Notes: generated by a model from the sequence alone, not told the origin. Counted from the stretch's first letter, positions 25,700 to 34,978 are shown. The stretch: 64,000 nucleotides of DNA from Nostoc calcicola FACHB-3891 (GCF_014697355.1 NZ_JACJRQ010000003.1:186001-250000); one strand, 5' to 3'. Numbers and translations: made by a program.

Positions 25700-26470
25700 T
25701 TAGTCTTGGCATTCCGGATCTTTACTTAAAGGTTTGGAAACTAAATTTTTTAACCCCACTGACTCCAATAATTCTTGCCAATTAGCTATGACTGTGCGAT
25801 CGCTCGGATCGCTAAGACGTTGCTGTACTAATGTATGTAGCACTTCATACCAAATTCCAGATGCAGCATACACTTGGGAAAGGTGCTTCGGATTTGTTCT
25901 CGCTAGTTGCTTTGATAAATCAGTAGTAGGTTGGATTCGTTCTACCCAACCATCCACAGTGATTGCTTCTGCTAATTCCTCTGAACCGCAAGCGATCGAC
26001 ATATACCAGTGATAGTTTTTACTAATTTTCAGTCCTGGCGCTTTTGACGGCAGAGTAAAACCAATAATTCCTAATTGTTTAGGAAGTTTAAAAGTTGTAT
26101 CGTAGACTATATCGTCACCATCTAGAAGTGAAAAGCGAGCAGTTTGTACTGGTATCTGCGGTATAAACAAGTAAAATGTTGGACGTTCTGCAAGGGTTAA
26201 ACCTGATTTATTTAGAGGCATTAAGGCAGTTAAAGTTTCTTTACCCTGTAAATAGCAGGAACCGCCACGAGTAGCGCCACCAGCTGTAGTCTGTGGTGCG
26301 TTTCGATTTGGTGGGATAAACTTCTGACTAATTTGCCAACTTTGGAATCTTGGGAATTTAAGTGCTACTGGTGATTCAGCTATCACGATTCTCGGCAAAC
26401 TAGAGATTACCAATACTGTCATAGATATAGGAACTGCTGTCATGTTTACAAATTTTTGTATCCAACTCAT
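25700..26470 (-). CDS. DUF928-family secreted protein
   Basis: This 256-residue protein has a signal peptide (VPISMTVLVISSLPRIVIAE) and the DUF928 layout: a TTAGGATRGGSC motif, LTALMPLNKSGLTLAERPTFYLFIPQ, then a YHWYMSIAC segment and an alpha-helical end with WYEVL. DUF928 proteins are common in filamentous cyanobacteria and are often found next to CHASE2-cyclase or CHAT-type genes; the biochemical role is unknown. Here it is the first gene of the minus-strand operon with the cyclase and exporter. It should be located in the periplasm or cell envelope. An AGGAC stretch lies just upstream of the ATG. Confidence 0.82.
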   Translation of the reverse strand: MSWIQKFVNMTAVPISMTVLVISSLPRIVIAESPVALKFPRFQSWQISQKFIPPNRNAPQTTAGGATRGGSCYLQGKETLTALMPLNKSGLTLAERPTFYLFIPQIPVQTARFSLLDGDDIVYDTTFKLPKQLGIIGFTLPSKAPGLKISKNYHWYMSIACGSEELAEAITVDGWVERIQPTTDLSKQLARTNPKHLSQVYAASGIWYEVLHTLVQQRLSDPSDRTVIANWQELLESVGLKNLVSKPLSKDPECQD

Positions 26471-27105
26471 ATGAAGTCCTATTAATTTTCAAGTATTTAA
26501 CAAAGATAAATATTTGTGATAGCACAAAAACGTGATATTTAGTTAAACTACCAATGATAAAATCTATACTAACTTTTGTCTAAAAGTTTTGTTCAAGATT
26601 TTGCTAACAAGAAGAAAGTAAGTATAACTTAGCACATTATTATAGCGATTCCCAGTTAAGTGAGGTACAGAACTAATGTTTTTAACGCAAAGGGGCGCAG
26701 AGTCAAGCGCAAAGGTACGCAGAGGTTATTAGCAATGTATTAAGTAGTTCAGCAGATTAGGAAACGCTATATCTTAATTTATAGCGAATGAAGCTAAACA
26801 AGCTTCCCGCTCCCCTACTCTGTGGGAAGGGGAACGCGAGTGCGTCTCGTAGAGAAGCGCCTATGGGTTTCAATTTCAAACCTTGACTAGGAATTTACGA
26901 AGTTGTGTACTTAGTATAAGCAAGAAGTTAGTTATCTGGTAATTCTAGCTTCTCATACAATTCCATCCTTTTTCTAAAAAACCTTGTTTTGACTGACTTT
27001 TTACTATTTATTTCACCCAGATTTAAAACTTCCAGAAAACTAAAAATAAGCTGTGTTTTACTGCAAAAAATGTTTTAATTCTACTCCTAATCAACTTTAA
27101 ATCCT
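26471..27105. other. Divergent intergenic region between the two halves of the export locus
   Basis: This region must hold the promoters of both the DUF928-cyclase-ABC operon (minus) and the cNMP-protein gene set (plus), but no promoter can be fixed by eye. It contains a dispersed palindromic segment at about 26643-26772 with ends ATAGCGATTCC and AGGAAACGCTAT. Its interior (CCCAGTTAAGTGAGGTACAG, ACGCAGAGGTT) matches 4728-4830. A second repeat with GCGTCTCGTAGAGAAGCGCC lies at about 26840-26862. No gene is seen. Confidence 0.55.
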
Positions 27106-28146
27106 ATGTTTAGACAAATGCTGGTTAATACTCCTAATTTCGCGGATTTTAGAGAAAGTGATATTGATTGGATGCTTAGTGTAGGCACATTTAGAGAGCA
27201 TCGTCCTTATCAAGTTCTCATTCAAGAAGGTAAAGAAATTATTGATACACTAGAAATTTTGTTAGAGGGAGCATTAAGTATTTGTGTCTCTCCTACAGGC
27301 AATGTCAAAGACGTACAAGAAATCGATCGCGTATCGCCAGGAGAAATTGTAGAAACTTTATCTTTTATAGATAATCGTCCTCCATCTACTACTTTTATAG
27401 CTCTGGAATCCTCACGGGTATTAGCACTGCCAAGAGAATTATTACTTCAAAAATTGGAGCAAGATACAGAATTCGCCGCGCATTTTTATCAAATAATATC
27501 TGTTTTATTGTCACAGCAATTGCGGAGACTGACTGATTTTCTTGCCAAAAACAAAGTAGTTCCAGGAGAATCATTGCGAAAGGTTTTGTTTGTATTTGCT
27601 ATTTTGAACGGTAGCGATATTGATTGGATGATTTCCCAAGGAGTAAGAACTAAAGTTAATCCAGGTAAAGTACTAATTGAACAAGGAAAACCTGTTGAGG
27701 CATTATATATATTGTTAGATGGAAAGTTAGGGATTTTTGTGACTAACACACAGAATCAAGTTGCCGAAAGAGAAATTGCTCAATCCGTCAAAGGCGAAAT
27801 TTTAGGGGAAATGTCCTTTGTAGAAGCGACAACTGCCTCTGCCACAGTCAAGGCGACAGAATCTTCTGTATTACTAGCTGTCCCACAAGAGAAACTAGCT
27901 AAACAATTAAAGCAAAACACAGGATTTACAGCTCGTTTTTATCGAGCGATCGCTGTAGTTTTAGTAGATCGGATTCGCGATCGCCTCTTCCGCCGTGGAT
28001 TTGGGAAATTGGCTTATCAACTAGATCAACTTTTAGCAGAAGATATCGAAGTTGAAGATGAACTCAACTTAGATACATTAGACAACACCGCCCTAGCAGG
28101 TGCTAGATTTGACTGGATGATTAAACGTCTAAATCGGGAATCTTAA
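27106..28146 (+). CDS. Protein with two cyclic-nucleotide-binding-like domains
   Basis: The 346-residue protein contains two CAP-type cNMP-binding beta-barrels: residues 15-140 (FADFRESDIDWMLSVGTFRE, LEILLEGALSI) and 165-290 (NGSDIDWMISQGVRTKVNPG, LYILLDGKLGIF). There is no DNA-binding domain. The phosphate-binding cassettes are degenerate: the first reads GEIVETLSFIDNRPPSTTF and the second GEILGEMSFVEATTASATV. Neither has Arg directly before the Ser/Thr-Ala position where CAP has RSA. It may therefore bind a ligand weakly, bind a different one, or serve as a scaffold. It lies upstream of the HlyD-like and peptidase-ABC genes and opposite the cyclase operon, a typical NHLP context. Confidence 0.82.
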   Translation: MFRQMLVNTPNFADFRESDIDWMLSVGTFREHRPYQVLIQEGKEIIDTLEILLEGALSICVSPTGNVKDVQEIDRVSPGEIVETLSFIDNRPPSTTFIALESSRVLALPRELLLQKLEQDTEFAAHFYQIISVLLSQQLRRLTDFLAKNKVVPGESLRKVLFVFAILNGSDIDWMISQGVRTKVNPGKVLIEQGKPVEALYILLDGKLGIFVTNTQNQVAEREIAQSVKGEILGEMSFVEATTASATVKATESSVLLAVPQEKLAKQLKQNTGFTARFYRAIAVVLVDRIRDRLFRRGFGKLAYQLDQLLAEDIEVEDELNLDTLDNTALAGARFDWMIKRLNRES

Positions 28147-28250
28147 AGAAGACAGGAGAAGAGGACGCAAAAACGCACTCAAAAAACTTTCCGTGCGCCC
28201 CAATCCCCAGTCCCCAGTCCCCAATCCCCAATCCCCAATCCCTCAAGCGA

Positions 28251-29693
28251 ATGCCTGAAGAGCAAGATAGTATATTTCGCAAAGAATCGCTGGAGCGTTT
28301 ATCTTCTCCAGAAAGATTGGATCAGTTAATGCAGGTAGTCAATCCCGTAGATTGGCTACCTTTGGCGACGCTGGGTAGTTTTGTGTTGTTGGGATTAATT
28401 TGGAGTATTTTTGGACGTATTCCCGTCACAGTCACAGGAAAGGGGATACTTATTCAACCCAATCAAGTTGTCACTTTTGAGTCGCCAATCTCAGGACAGT
28501 TAAAAAGTCTGAATGTGAAAACAGGACAATGTATAGATCGAGGATATGTCCTAGCAATGATCGATCCGACGGATCTCAAACAGCAATTGCAACTGCAACG
28601 CTCAAAACTGGGGCAATTACAAACACAAGAACGAAATTCATCCCTGCTTCAGCGACAACGTACCGCTAAAGAAAAAGAGGCGATCGCTTCTGCTAAAGCT
28701 AGTTATATTCAACGTTTGCGGGATACTCAAACTCTCACACCTGCATTTTATGAAAAAGGCTTAAATGCCATCCGCGAACAGCGCCTGAGTTTGCAGCAAC
28801 GCCTGAATGATGCTGTAACTGTCGTACCTATACTCAAAGATCGATTACAGAAGCGCCAGCAACTCGTAGATGCGGGAGCCATTGCTAAAGATACATACTT
28901 ACAAGCAGAGCAAGAATATAAACAGGCAACGCAAACTGTCTCTGATATCAAAGTGCAGCTCAAGCAATTAGATGTACAAGAAACAGAAGCCCAGCAGAGA
29001 TACTTACAAAATTTGAGTTCTGTAGGCGAACTGCAAGCCCAGTTAAAAGACTTAGAGACTAAGAGCCAACGTATCGATCAAGAAAACGTAGAAAACCTGA
29101 ATACAAAAATTAATCAAATTCAAGAAGTTAATCGAGCGATCGCCCAACTAGAAAACCAAATATTAGATAATAGCCAAATTATTAGCCCTAGTAGCGGCTG
29201 TGTATTAGAAGTGGCTGGTTTTGTCGGACAAGTTACTAGCCCAAAAACTCCCCTCGTCACCTTGAACGTCGGTGATAAAAAGACTTCACTAATTGCCGTC
29301 TCCTACTTTCGTGTCGAAGATGGCAAACAAATTCAACCAGGAATGCTCGTGCAAATTACCCCCACTTCCGTGAAAAGAGAACGCTTTGGCGGTATTGTCG
29401 GTAAAGTTACCTCTGTTTCCCCTTTACCTGTGACTAAAGAAGGCGCAAAGTCTGTGATTGGCAATCCCGATCTAGTCACAAACATCTTGCTAACTGGGGG
29501 CGGAGACATAGAAGTGCGAACAGAAATGGAACTAGCTCCATCCAACTTTAGCGGTTATCGCTGGTCTTCTTCCCAAGGGCCAAAATTAAACATTTCTCCC
29601 GGAACAACTACCAGCGTTCGGGTTAAAGTAGCAGAGCAAGCACCAATTACTTATGTCTTGCCTATTCTCAGAGAATTTACTGGAATTAACTAA
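28251..29693 (+). CDS. NHLP bacteriocin secretion protein (HlyD-like membrane fusion)
   Basis: The 480-residue protein fits the NHLM secretion-adaptor family (TIGR03794 type). It has one membrane helix at about 35-60 (WLPLATLGSFVLLGLIWSIF), then VTVTGKGILIQPNQVVTFESPISGQLKSLNVKTGQ as the first half of a lipoyl domain. A long coiled coil follows (110-300, rich in Gln, Leu and Lys), then the second lipoyl half (IISPSSGCVLEVAGFVGQV) and a beta-barrel. It bridges the inner-membrane ABC exporter to the envelope. The gene lies 104 bp after the cNMP gene; that gap is a CCCCAGTCCCCAATCC repeat ending 7 bp before the ATG, so no ribosome site is visible. Confidence 0.88.
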   Translation: MPEEQDSIFRKESLERLSSPERLDQLMQVVNPVDWLPLATLGSFVLLGLIWSIFGRIPVTVTGKGILIQPNQVVTFESPISGQLKSLNVKTGQCIDRGYVLAMIDPTDLKQQLQLQRSKLGQLQTQERNSSLLQRQRTAKEKEAIASAKASYIQRLRDTQTLTPAFYEKGLNAIREQRLSLQQRLNDAVTVVPILKDRLQKRQQLVDAGAIAKDTYLQAEQEYKQATQTVSDIKVQLKQLDVQETEAQQRYLQNLSSVGELQAQLKDLETKSQRIDQENVENLNTKINQIQEVNRAIAQLENQILDNSQIISPSSGCVLEVAGFVGQVTSPKTPLVTLNVGDKKTSLIAVSYFRVEDGKQIQPGMLVQITPTSVKRERFGGIVGKVTSVSPLPVTKEGAKSVIGNPDLVTNILLTGGGDIEVRTEMELAPSNFSGYRWSSSQGPKLNISPGTTTSVRVKVAEQAPITYVLPILREFTGIN

Positions 29694-29734
29694 AAGTGTT
29701 ATACCAATTCTGTATGAAGATGCACATAATAATA

Positions 29735-29817
29735 CCCCCCTTAATCCCCCTTGGAAAAGGGGGGAAAAAGAAATCTAGTTCCCTCCCCTTTATAAGGGGA
29801 GGGTTAGGGTGGGGTAA
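29735..29817. repeat. Dispersed C-rich/G-rich intergenic repeat
   Basis: The segment reads CCCCCCTTAATCCCCCTTGG, then GGGGGGAAAAAGAAATC, then CCCTCCCCTTTATAAGGGG and GGGTTAGGGTGGGG. Close copies lie at about 11985-12115, 39735-39840 (partly) and 45920-45998. It fills most of the 150-bp gap between the HlyD-like gene and the peptidase-ABC gene. Confidence 0.65.
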
Positions 29818-29843
29818 AACTACGGTATTAGGGGAATGCTCTT

Positions 29844-32105
29844 GTGCAATTGATTCAGCAGTTAATATCCTTAATTCAAAACCTTAATCCCTTACGCCAA
29901 AAAGCCCCATTATTAGATTTAGAAACGGCAGAAACTCGCATCTTTTCTCGCGTCAAAACTCCCACTCTATTACAAATGGAAGCGGTGGAATGTGGAGCAG
30001 CAGCTTTCGGGATTATTTTGGCCTACCATCGTAAAATTGTGCCTTTAGCAGAACTGCGGCAAAATTGCGGTGTTTCTCGTGATGGTAGCAAAGCCTCTAA
30101 CATGATCAAAGCTGCGAGAAACTATGGAATGCAAGCCAAAGGTTTTAAAAAGCAATTGGCACAATTACAACAACTTCCTCCGCCATACATTGTCTTTTGG
30201 AATTTTAATCATTTCTTAGTAGTAGAGGGATTTAAAAAAGATTGGGTTTATCTCAATGACCCAGCTACCGGGCCGAGGCGAATCTCTTTTAAAGAATTTG
30301 ATGAAGCCTATACAGGGGTTGTTCTGGTAATGGAACCAGGCCCAGAATTCCAACGCGGGGGTCGCAAACCGAGCTTAATAGGCGCACTCTTTGACCGCTT
30401 GCGGGGTTCTTGGGGAGCCATTCTCTATTGTTTCTTAGCAGGATTTTTTTTAGTCATTCCAGGGTTAGTTTTACCAGTATTTAATCAAATTTTTGTTGAT
30501 AACATTTTGGTAGAAAATCGCGCAGACTGGTTGCGTCCATTGATTTTGGGAATGACAATCACAGTCATTATTCAGGTGTTACTGACATTACTACAAAGAC
30601 GGTTTTTGAGAAAACTAAATATCAAATTATCGGTGGAAATGTCAGGGCAATTCATCTACCATATTCTTCGCTTACCAGTGGCATTTTATGCCCAAAGATT
30701 TGCCGGAGAAATTAGCAGTCGAATCAATATCAATACGAAAGTTGCCGAAGTGTTATCCGGACAGTTAGCCAGGACTATAATTGATACCGTCATGGTGGTA
30801 TTTTATGCTTTGGTCATGTTTGCTTATGATGGAGTGTTGACTGCGATCGGTATCTGTTTTGCTGCGATTAATATCTTGACTTTGCAGTGGATTTCCCGAC
30901 AGCGCACAGATATTTATATGCGAATCATCCAAGACCGGGGCAAAGTTGCAGGGACAGAAATTGCTGCCCTTCAGAGTATGGAAACCCTCAAAGCATCAGC
31001 GTTGGAATCTGATTTTTTCTCCCGTTGGTCGGGTTACTATACAAAATTTATTAACGGCCAGCAAGAGTTAGGTATTACTAATCAAGTACTAGGTGTTTTA
31101 CCTGTTTTCTTAACTAGTTTAAGCTCCTTAGCAGTTTTAGTTATTGGTGGTCTACGAGTCATGGATGGGCATCTCAGCATTGGGATGTTGATTGCTTTCC
31201 AAAGTTTAATGACTAGCTTTTTGACTCCAGTCAACTCTCTAGTCAATTTTGGCAGTACCTTACAGGAATTAGAAGGAGACTTAAATCGCCTGGATGATGT
31301 GTTGCAAAACTCAACCGATTCCGAATTGGATAATCATAATTTACATCCCTCACAGTATGCTTCAGCTTGCGAACTTAAGGGATATGTAGAATTAAAAAAT
31401 GTCACATTTGGCTACTCACGGACAGATGGGCCTCTAATTCAAGACTTGAGTTTTCAACTGAAACCAGGGCAGCGGGTAGCCCTAGTTGGTAGTAGTGGTT
31501 CTGGTAAATCAACAGTTGCCAAATTGGTAGCGGGGCTGTATCAACCTTGGTCGGGAGAAATTCTCTTTGATGGTATTCCCAGAGAGCAAATTACTAGGGC
31601 GATACTTTCTAATTCCTTGGGAATGGTAGAACAGGAAATTTTTCTGTTTGCTGGCACTGTCCGAGATAATTTGACTTTGTGGGATGATACAGTGTCTAAT
31701 TCTCAATTAGTCCGAGCTTGTAAAGATGCAGTTATTCATGATGTGATTTTAGCTTTACCTGGAGGGTATGAAGGTAACTTACTTGAGGGTGCTGCTAATT
31801 TCAGTGGTGGACAGCGCCAGCGTTTAGAAATTGCCCGTGCATTAGTCAACGATCCCACAATTCTGATCATGGATGAAGCAACCAGTGCCTTAGATGCCGA
31901 AACCGAAAAAATTATTGACCGAAATCTGCGCTATCGGGGCTGTTCTTGCATTATTGTGGCTCACCGTCTCAGTACCATCCGCGACTGTGATGAAATTATT
32001 GTTTTAGAAAAGGGTAAAGTAGTGCAACGCGGTACTCATAAGGAAATGTTGGAGCTTGATGGTTCTTATGCACGGTTGATTCGGTCAGAACAGGCGAGTG
32101 GTTAA
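29844..32105 (+). CDS. NHLP export ABC transporter with C39 leader peptidase domain
   Basis: The 753-residue protein begins with a C39 peptidase domain (about 35-160): the oxyanion Gln and catalytic Cys lie in LLQMEAVECGAAA and the His is in VFWNFNHFLVVEG. Then come an ABC exporter membrane domain (about 190-480) and a nucleotide-binding domain with GSSGSGKST, VEQEIFLFAGTVRDN, FSGGQRQRLEIARAL and ILIMDEATSALD. This is the first ABC protein of NHLM systems (TIGR03796 type), which removes double-glycine leaders during export. The VAGG site of the precursor at 34505 is the expected cut site. Translation starts with GTG at 29844, preceded by an AGGGGAA ribosome site; an ATG 8 nt earlier is out of frame. 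Confidence 0.9.
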   Translation: MQLIQQLISLIQNLNPLRQKAPLLDLETAETRIFSRVKTPTLLQMEAVECGAAAFGIILAYHRKIVPLAELRQNCGVSRDGSKASNMIKAARNYGMQAKGFKKQLAQLQQLPPPYIVFWNFNHFLVVEGFKKDWVYLNDPATGPRRISFKEFDEAYTGVVLVMEPGPEFQRGGRKPSLIGALFDRLRGSWGAILYCFLAGFFLVIPGLVLPVFNQIFVDNILVENRADWLRPLILGMTITVIIQVLLTLLQRRFLRKLNIKLSVEMSGQFIYHILRLPVAFYAQRFAGEISSRININTKVAEVLSGQLARTIIDTVMVVFYALVMFAYDGVLTAIGICFAAINILTLQWISRQRTDIYMRIIQDRGKVAGTEIAALQSMETLKASALESDFFSRWSGYYTKFINGQQELGITNQVLGVLPVFLTSLSSLAVLVIGGLRVMDGHLSIGMLIAFQSLMTSFLTPVNSLVNFGSTLQELEGDLNRLDDVLQNSTDSELDNHNLHPSQYASACELKGYVELKNVTFGYSRTDGPLIQDLSFQLKPGQRVALVGSSGSGKSTVAKLVAGLYQPWSGEILFDGIPREQITRAILSNSLGMVEQEIFLFAGTVRDNLTLWDDTVSNSQLVRACKDAVIHDVILALPGGYEGNLLEGAANFSGGQRQRLEIARALVNDPTILIMDEATSALDAETEKIIDRNLRYRGCSCIIVAHRLSTIRDCDEIIVLEKGKVVQRGTHKEMLELDGSYARLIRSEQASG

Positions 32106-32257
32106 GCTGATGTGCTTTTACAGCTATTTTTAGGTAAATGTAGCAGATCTTTTTATTTCACGCAGAGGCGCAGAGGCGCAGAGAGAAATGAAGAGTGTGG
32201 TCTAAATTCGGATGGCTGGAAAGATGCTCTTAGGCACAGATGCTATTTGAATGACGA

Positions 32258-33253
32258 TTAGCCTAGCATTGCTTCACGTCTTCTCAACTCTCGAATATTT
32301 TTGATCGGCTCAAGACCAAGATATTGCCCGCGAATTCTTAGGGAAAGGTAGTTTAAAGTGTCCTTGCGATCGCTTTCACTCCCCGACCATGAATCGCTTA
32401 CAGCCTCTAGTTTATTTAACCATTCTAGATGATGCGATCGCGCTTGTGTCTCATCTTGCAGCAACAGCGATAGGGACTGAACATCAACTGAGGGGGCTGG
32501 AAAAAGTTTAGCCAATCGCCGATTATAAGCGTTGCGTCCCAAACGATAAGCAATTGACATGGCTGGTTCCAAGTACTCAATGTAGTGCCAGATCATCATC
32601 GGCATGAAAATAGTTTCACCAGGATAAAGTACCGCATCATAAGCGTTGGTATATCGGAGAAAATCCGTTTTCTCGGCTTCTGAGAAATTTTCCAGAAAGA
32701 TGCCACTGGTACGGCAAAGATTAGGCTGATCGATCGCATCTAGCTTTTGAGTTTCACGCGGATGAATCAATACAAATCGCTTTGTGCCAAAAACTTGAAA
32801 CAACAAAACATTACGTTGATCGGCATCATAGTGCAAATGAGCATAATTATTGCTGGCAGCGACAAACATGTTGGAGTATAAGTCGCTTTCATCATTTAAA
32901 TGTTGGTATGAATTCAGGGGCAATAACTGAAGTAACTTTTGGGGCGTAGGATACTCAACACAGATATCAAGAGTTGTGGGTTGTACTTGTAGGAAATCAA
33001 GATATTCACCTAAATTCATCATTCGGGGAACATCAGCTGATGTCGAATTTAGCAGATTGGCGATGTAATTTGCACAGATTTCAACTGGGATGTCAGTCAG
33101 CCCTGTTTTTACCTTTTCAAGGCTATCCATCTGACGCAGTGATGAATTCTCAAATAGATTGGTAATAATCGCTGGACGCTGGGGCAGAATATACTCTCGG
33201 TAAAAGACATCTGCTGGAGGTGCTTCAATACGGTCGATGTTGTCGAGAACCAC
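32258..33253 (-). CDS. JmjC/cupin_8-type Fe(II)/2-oxoglutarate oxygenase, probable peptide hydroxylase
   Basis: The 331-residue protein shows the cupin_8 (JmjC) pattern: an N-terminal FYREYILPQRPAIITN, then YAHLHYDADQRNVLLFQVFG with the metal ligands H141 and D143, FVLIHP, and the second metal His, H223, in MMIWHYIEYL. Members hydroxylate side chains of proteins, peptides or small molecules. It starts with GTG. It is oriented against the surrounding plus-strand genes but lies between the exporter and the dehydratase fragment. A role in tailoring the precursor peptide is therefore likely but inferred. The C-terminal 80 residues are helical (dimerisation in related proteins). Confidence 0.82.
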   Translation of the reverse strand: MVLDNIDRIEAPPADVFYREYILPQRPAIITNLFENSSLRQMDSLEKVKTGLTDIPVEICANYIANLLNSTSADVPRMMNLGEYLDFLQVQPTTLDICVEYPTPQKLLQLLPLNSYQHLNDESDLYSNMFVAASNNYAHLHYDADQRNVLLFQVFGTKRFVLIHPRETQKLDAIDQPNLCRTSGIFLENFSEAEKTDFLRYTNAYDAVLYPGETIFMPMMIWHYIEYLEPAMSIAYRLGRNAYNRRLAKLFPAPSVDVQSLSLLLQDETQARSHHLEWLNKLEAVSDSWSGSESDRKDTLNYLSLRIRGQYLGLEPIKNIRELRRREAMLG

Positions 33254-33357
33254 GTTTTTTGATTGCTAACATGCCGTAATGCTGCTTTAAGTGAGCTTCT
33301 ATTGTCAACCTTTCTTTTCTCGATTTAACATTATTCAGCTGTGGTAAAAGACATTTC

Positions 33358-34200
33358 ATGACCGACGAATTAACTTCAACTACACGATCTAGTAGTCAGG
33401 ACTGGGAAAACGGAGATTGGGTGCAACTTAACGTGGGACTCGTCAGGCATCAGGGTAATGCACTATCGAGTGCCCGTGCCCTCTTTGCCCGACTCGAACC
33501 CTTAGTTACTCACTGGCGGAGTAACGATTTGTTGCGCTGTTTCTTCTTTATGAGAAAACCCCCAGATGTCCGGGCGCGCTTTTTTATCACAGTGGATCGC
33601 CAACAAGCGATCGCTGATATCTCCGATCTCATGTATGCACTCCAACGTGAGAATTTGATTAATTTATTTTTCTTTAGTGATTACGAGCCTGAAACTGACC
33701 GATTTGGCGGACTGGAAGCCATGAAGTTGGTTCATCAGCACTTCGACGCAGACACTTCATTGTGGCTCATGCTTGACTATCTCGACCGACACAACCTTGG
33801 TGTTGTCTCCAAAGATTTACTTGTGCCAACTGTGTTGCACGATCTCTTTACCCGTACTCTGTCAGATGCGGTAGCTATTCTCGCAACTTGGCACAGTTTA
33901 GCGGCTTTAATTTCCACACCTCCTGAAGCCACAATTCCAACATTTGAACTACTTTCTCTGGAAACTTTGTATGACTATCCAGAAGCAGAGATATTGCAAA
34001 AATATGCCACAGCTAACGACATACTTGCAAAGGAATTAGTTAATCTCCAGCATCTTGGTCAATTGACTCAGGATCTAGTTGACATCTTGGCCGCAGTTGC
34101 GATGTTCAATTTTCACCGCCACGGGTTTGATTCGCATCGTTCAGGAAGGCTAATTGAAGCGATAATCCGAACCCTTGAAGGAAAGAATGCAGAAGGTTGA
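33358..34200 (+). CDS. Thiopeptide-type / LanB elimination-domain protein (SpaB_C-like)
   Basis: This 280-residue stand-alone protein matches the C-terminal domain of lantibiotic dehydratases, also called the thiopeptide-type bacteriocin biosynthesis domain (PF14028/TIGR03891). It begins WVQLNVGLVRHQGNALSSAR. Its hallmark FFFMRKPPDVRARFFITVD is followed by FFSDYEPETDRFGGLEAMKLVHQHFDADTSLW. In split LanB systems this domain eliminates glutamate from glutamylated Ser/Thr to give dehydroamino acids; related enzymes catalyse the cycloaddition of thiopeptides. The glutamylation partner is encoded at 52395, 18 kb away. As only one such protein is present, elimination is the likelier role. It lies 304 bp upstream of the precursor gene. 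Confidence 0.88.
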   Translation: MTDELTSTTRSSSQDWENGDWVQLNVGLVRHQGNALSSARALFARLEPLVTHWRSNDLLRCFFFMRKPPDVRARFFITVDRQQAIADISDLMYALQRENLINLFFFSDYEPETDRFGGLEAMKLVHQHFDADTSLWLMLDYLDRHNLGVVSKDLLVPTVLHDLFTRTLSDAVAILATWHSLAALISTPPEATIPTFELLSLETLYDYPEAEILQKYATANDILAKELVNLQHLGQLTQDLVDILAAVAMFNFHRHGFDSHRSGRLIEAIIRTLEGKNAEG

Positions 34201-34504
34201 AGATTTTTAGGACGATTATGGAACATTATTCAAGCAGCACTAAATTGTCAATTTCAACATTAATTTTTGTATATGGAGATACAAAAATCATGTGATATTA
34301 GTTACAAAATTTCACCAAAATGAGCTGGACACTAGAGCATATTTCAAGCAATTATTGTATTGAACAATACTAAAATTTGGGTGAATGATCTGTTTTGTTG
34401 CCTAGCGATTGGGGAACAATACTGTTGAAGTTAATCACCTGGCTTCAGATTTAGTTATCTATTCAAGGTAAAGGCTAAGTATCTTATCTTAAGGAGAGTT
34501 CAAA
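34201..34504 (+). promoter_or_regulatory. Upstream region and ribosome site of the precursor gene
   Basis: This 304-bp gap is large for an operon and probably contains a dedicated promoter. A 9-bp perfect hairpin with TTTTTGTAT and ATACAAAAA arms (34264-34287) lies early, and a 6-bp-arm palindrome GTATTGAACAATAC sits at 34357-34370. A strong ribosome site AAGGAGAG at 34491-34498 stands 6 nt before the ATG, one of the best in the window, as expected for an abundant peptide. The promoter position is not resolved. Confidence 0.5.
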
Positions 34505-34867
34505 ATGTCTCAGCAAAGCTTTGTCGAATACTATGAAAATTTTTTAGCCCAACCAGACAATTCGCCGCTGCGTGAAGCGTTGGATGCTACTGAAGCAGGT
34601 GAGTTTGCAAGAATCGCTGTTGAACAAGGTCAGACAAATGGTTTTGATTTTAACGCTGATGATGTCAAAGCCGTGATGGTTTCTGCTGAAAGAAAGGTTC
34701 TAGGTTTGTCAACTGCTTCTCCATCTGTGAATATCCGTTCTATTAATAGCGTTAACGGTATTAAAGCAAGACCAGCTAACCGAGAATTGTCAGAAGATGA
34801 GTTAGAAAGTGTAGCTGGTGGACTGGCTTCATCCACAGTTAAAGAGACGGTCATGTGTTGCTGGTAG
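34505..34867 (+). CDS. RiPP precursor peptide, Nif11/NHLP leader with core LASSTVKETVMCCW
   Basis: The 120-residue protein has a Nif11-like N-terminal part (SFVEYYENFLAQPDNSPLRE, EFARIAVEQGQTNGFDF) and a linker, then the acidic double-glycine motif ELSEDELESVAGG ending at residue 106. This is the standard leader end of NHLP/Nif11-class precursors (TIGR03798 type). The core is residues 107-120: L A S S T V K E T V M C C W. It offers Ser109, Ser110, Thr111 and Thr115 for dehydration, Cys118 and Cys119 for heterocyclisation or thioether formation, and a C-terminal Trp for halogenation. Enzymes for each of these reactions are encoded in the cluster. Only one precursor was found. A miniature element and an intrinsic terminator follow directly. 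Confidence 0.88.
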   Translation: MSQQSFVEYYENFLAQPDNSPLREALDATEAGEFARIAVEQGQTNGFDFNADDVKAVMVSAERKVLGLSTASPSVNIRSINSVNGIKARPANRELSEDELESVAGGLASSTVKETVMCCW

Positions 34868-34876
34868 CCTTGATTT

Positions 34877-34978
34877 AGGGACTTCCAAAAAATAAATTAT
34901 CCCAAATTATTTTTACATTCGTAGGGGCGCACAGCTGTGCGCCCCTACGGTCGGATGTTTTTTTCATTGGAAGTCCCT
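34877..34978. repeat. Miniature palindromic element directly after the precursor gene
   Basis: The ends AGGGACTTCCAA (34877-34888) and TTGGAAGTCCCT (34967-34978) form a perfect 12-bp terminal inverted repeat. The interior has a long hairpin with GTAGGGGCGCACAGCTGTGC and its complement. The inner part of the element (AAATAAATTATCCCAAATTATTT and the GGGGCGCA hairpin) recurs in inverted orientation at about 59315-59390. It starts 9 bp after the precursor stop codon, so it is transcribed with the precursor and could form a 3' stabilising hairpin. Confidence 0.75.
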
